NCBI GenBank assembly: GCA_002422955.1
Contig: DITY01000162.1
Location: forward strand, 1-6,053
From: Planctomycetaceae bacterium UBA6172
Lineage (GTDB): Bacteria > Planctomycetota > Planctomycetia > Pirellulales > Pirellulaceae
Length of the DNA stretch: 6,053 bases
Reading direction: 5' to 3'
The notes beneath the pieces are model-generated. The model was not told the DNA's origin, made no database searches, and worked only from the letters and a program-made list of their open reading frames with translations. This document shows positions 5,995-6,053 of this stretch, piece by piece. A program made the translations under genes and the position numbers. How positions within the stretch are numbered: the stretch's first letter is position 1; every line of letters starts with the position of its first letter.

Positions 5995-6053
5995 CCCTCG
6001 ATCCGGTTGTTGCTCAGTTCGACCGCGCCGACCTGATCGCCGATGCGAATGCC
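5952..6053 (-). CDS. C-terminal end of an exported-type, possibly beta-helix protein
   Basis: The minus-strand frame enters at the right edge and ends at TAA (5952-5954), giving 33 residues: GIRIGDQVGAVELSNNRIEG followed by FAKPIVDRRVLAG. The alternation of short hydrophobic strands with an SNNRIEGF turn is like a last rung of right-handed parallel beta-helix (pectate-lyase-like/NosD-like) proteins, but the fragment is too short to assign a family firmly. That it is coding is supported by the duplicated relic at 4103-4198, where two of four base changes are silent, and by its 56-bp distance from gene B. The start and most of the gene lie outside the window. Confidence 0.7.
   Translation of the reverse strand, partial: GIRIGDQVGAVELSNNRIEGFAKPIVDRRVLAG

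Larger units (their letters stand above)
4252..6047. repeat. Tandem duplication unit B
   Basis: This holds DUF1559-type gene B, its 56-bp leader and the last 96 bp of the upstream gene in its intact setting. Because the upstream gene stays open past the breakpoint here and not in unit A, B occupies the original location. Confidence 0.9.

Noticed and set aside
1..6053. Mobile element, CRISPR array, tRNA or defence system.
   Set aside because: No transposase, integrase, terminal inverted repeats, regularly spaced short repeats, cloverleaf or nuclease/ATPase motif was seen. The only large repeat is the tandem duplication, which has no element ends.

Overview
The window looks like chromosomal DNA from a planctomycete, probably a Pirellulales-type member. 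The evidence is the exported DUF1559/H-X9-DG proteins (a family strongly expanded in that phylum), the planctomycete-type sorbosone-dehydrogenase-like propeller protein, GC-rich codon use and loosely spaced genes. This assignment rests on recognising families by eye, without a database search.

Layout from left to right. Positions 1-879 (+) hold the 3' part of a secreted beta-propeller (glucose/sorbosone dehydrogenase-like) gene with a C-terminal beta-sandwich; its start lies outside the window. Positions 880-1047 are a convergent spacer with several inverted repeats, probably transcription ends for both sides. Everything else is on the minus strand, in transcription order from the right edge: the last 33 codons of a gene that may encode a parallel beta-helix protein (5952-6053); exported DUF1559-type protein copy B (4252-5895); exported DUF1559-type protein copy A (2422-4047); and an exported serpin (1048-2289) with an intact inhibitory-type hinge.

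The most informative structure is a tandem duplication of about 1.8 kb. The two DUF1559-type genes are about 80% identical in protein sequence. The duplicated unit also includes the 55-56 bp leader and the last ~96 bp of the upstream gene. Between the two copies there is therefore an orphan 3' relic of the upstream gene (4103-4198), which marks the duplication breakpoint and shows that copy B sits in the ancestral position next to the intact upstream gene. The relic also produces a false 34-codon N-terminal extension of copy A; the real start is at 4047, as shown by the matching N terminus and Shine-Dalgarno site of copy B.

All full-length products have signal peptides and should act outside the cytoplasm. 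The DUF1559-type proteins are not ordinary prepilin-like ones: they carry a normal signal peptide, a novel N-terminal domain of about 290 residues, and only then the helix that normally forms the pilin N terminus, followed by the H-X9-DG-type module. A serpin encoded downstream on the same strand could protect exported proteins from proteases, but co-transcription is not shown. No RNA genes, insertion sequences, CRISPR arrays or origins were seen.
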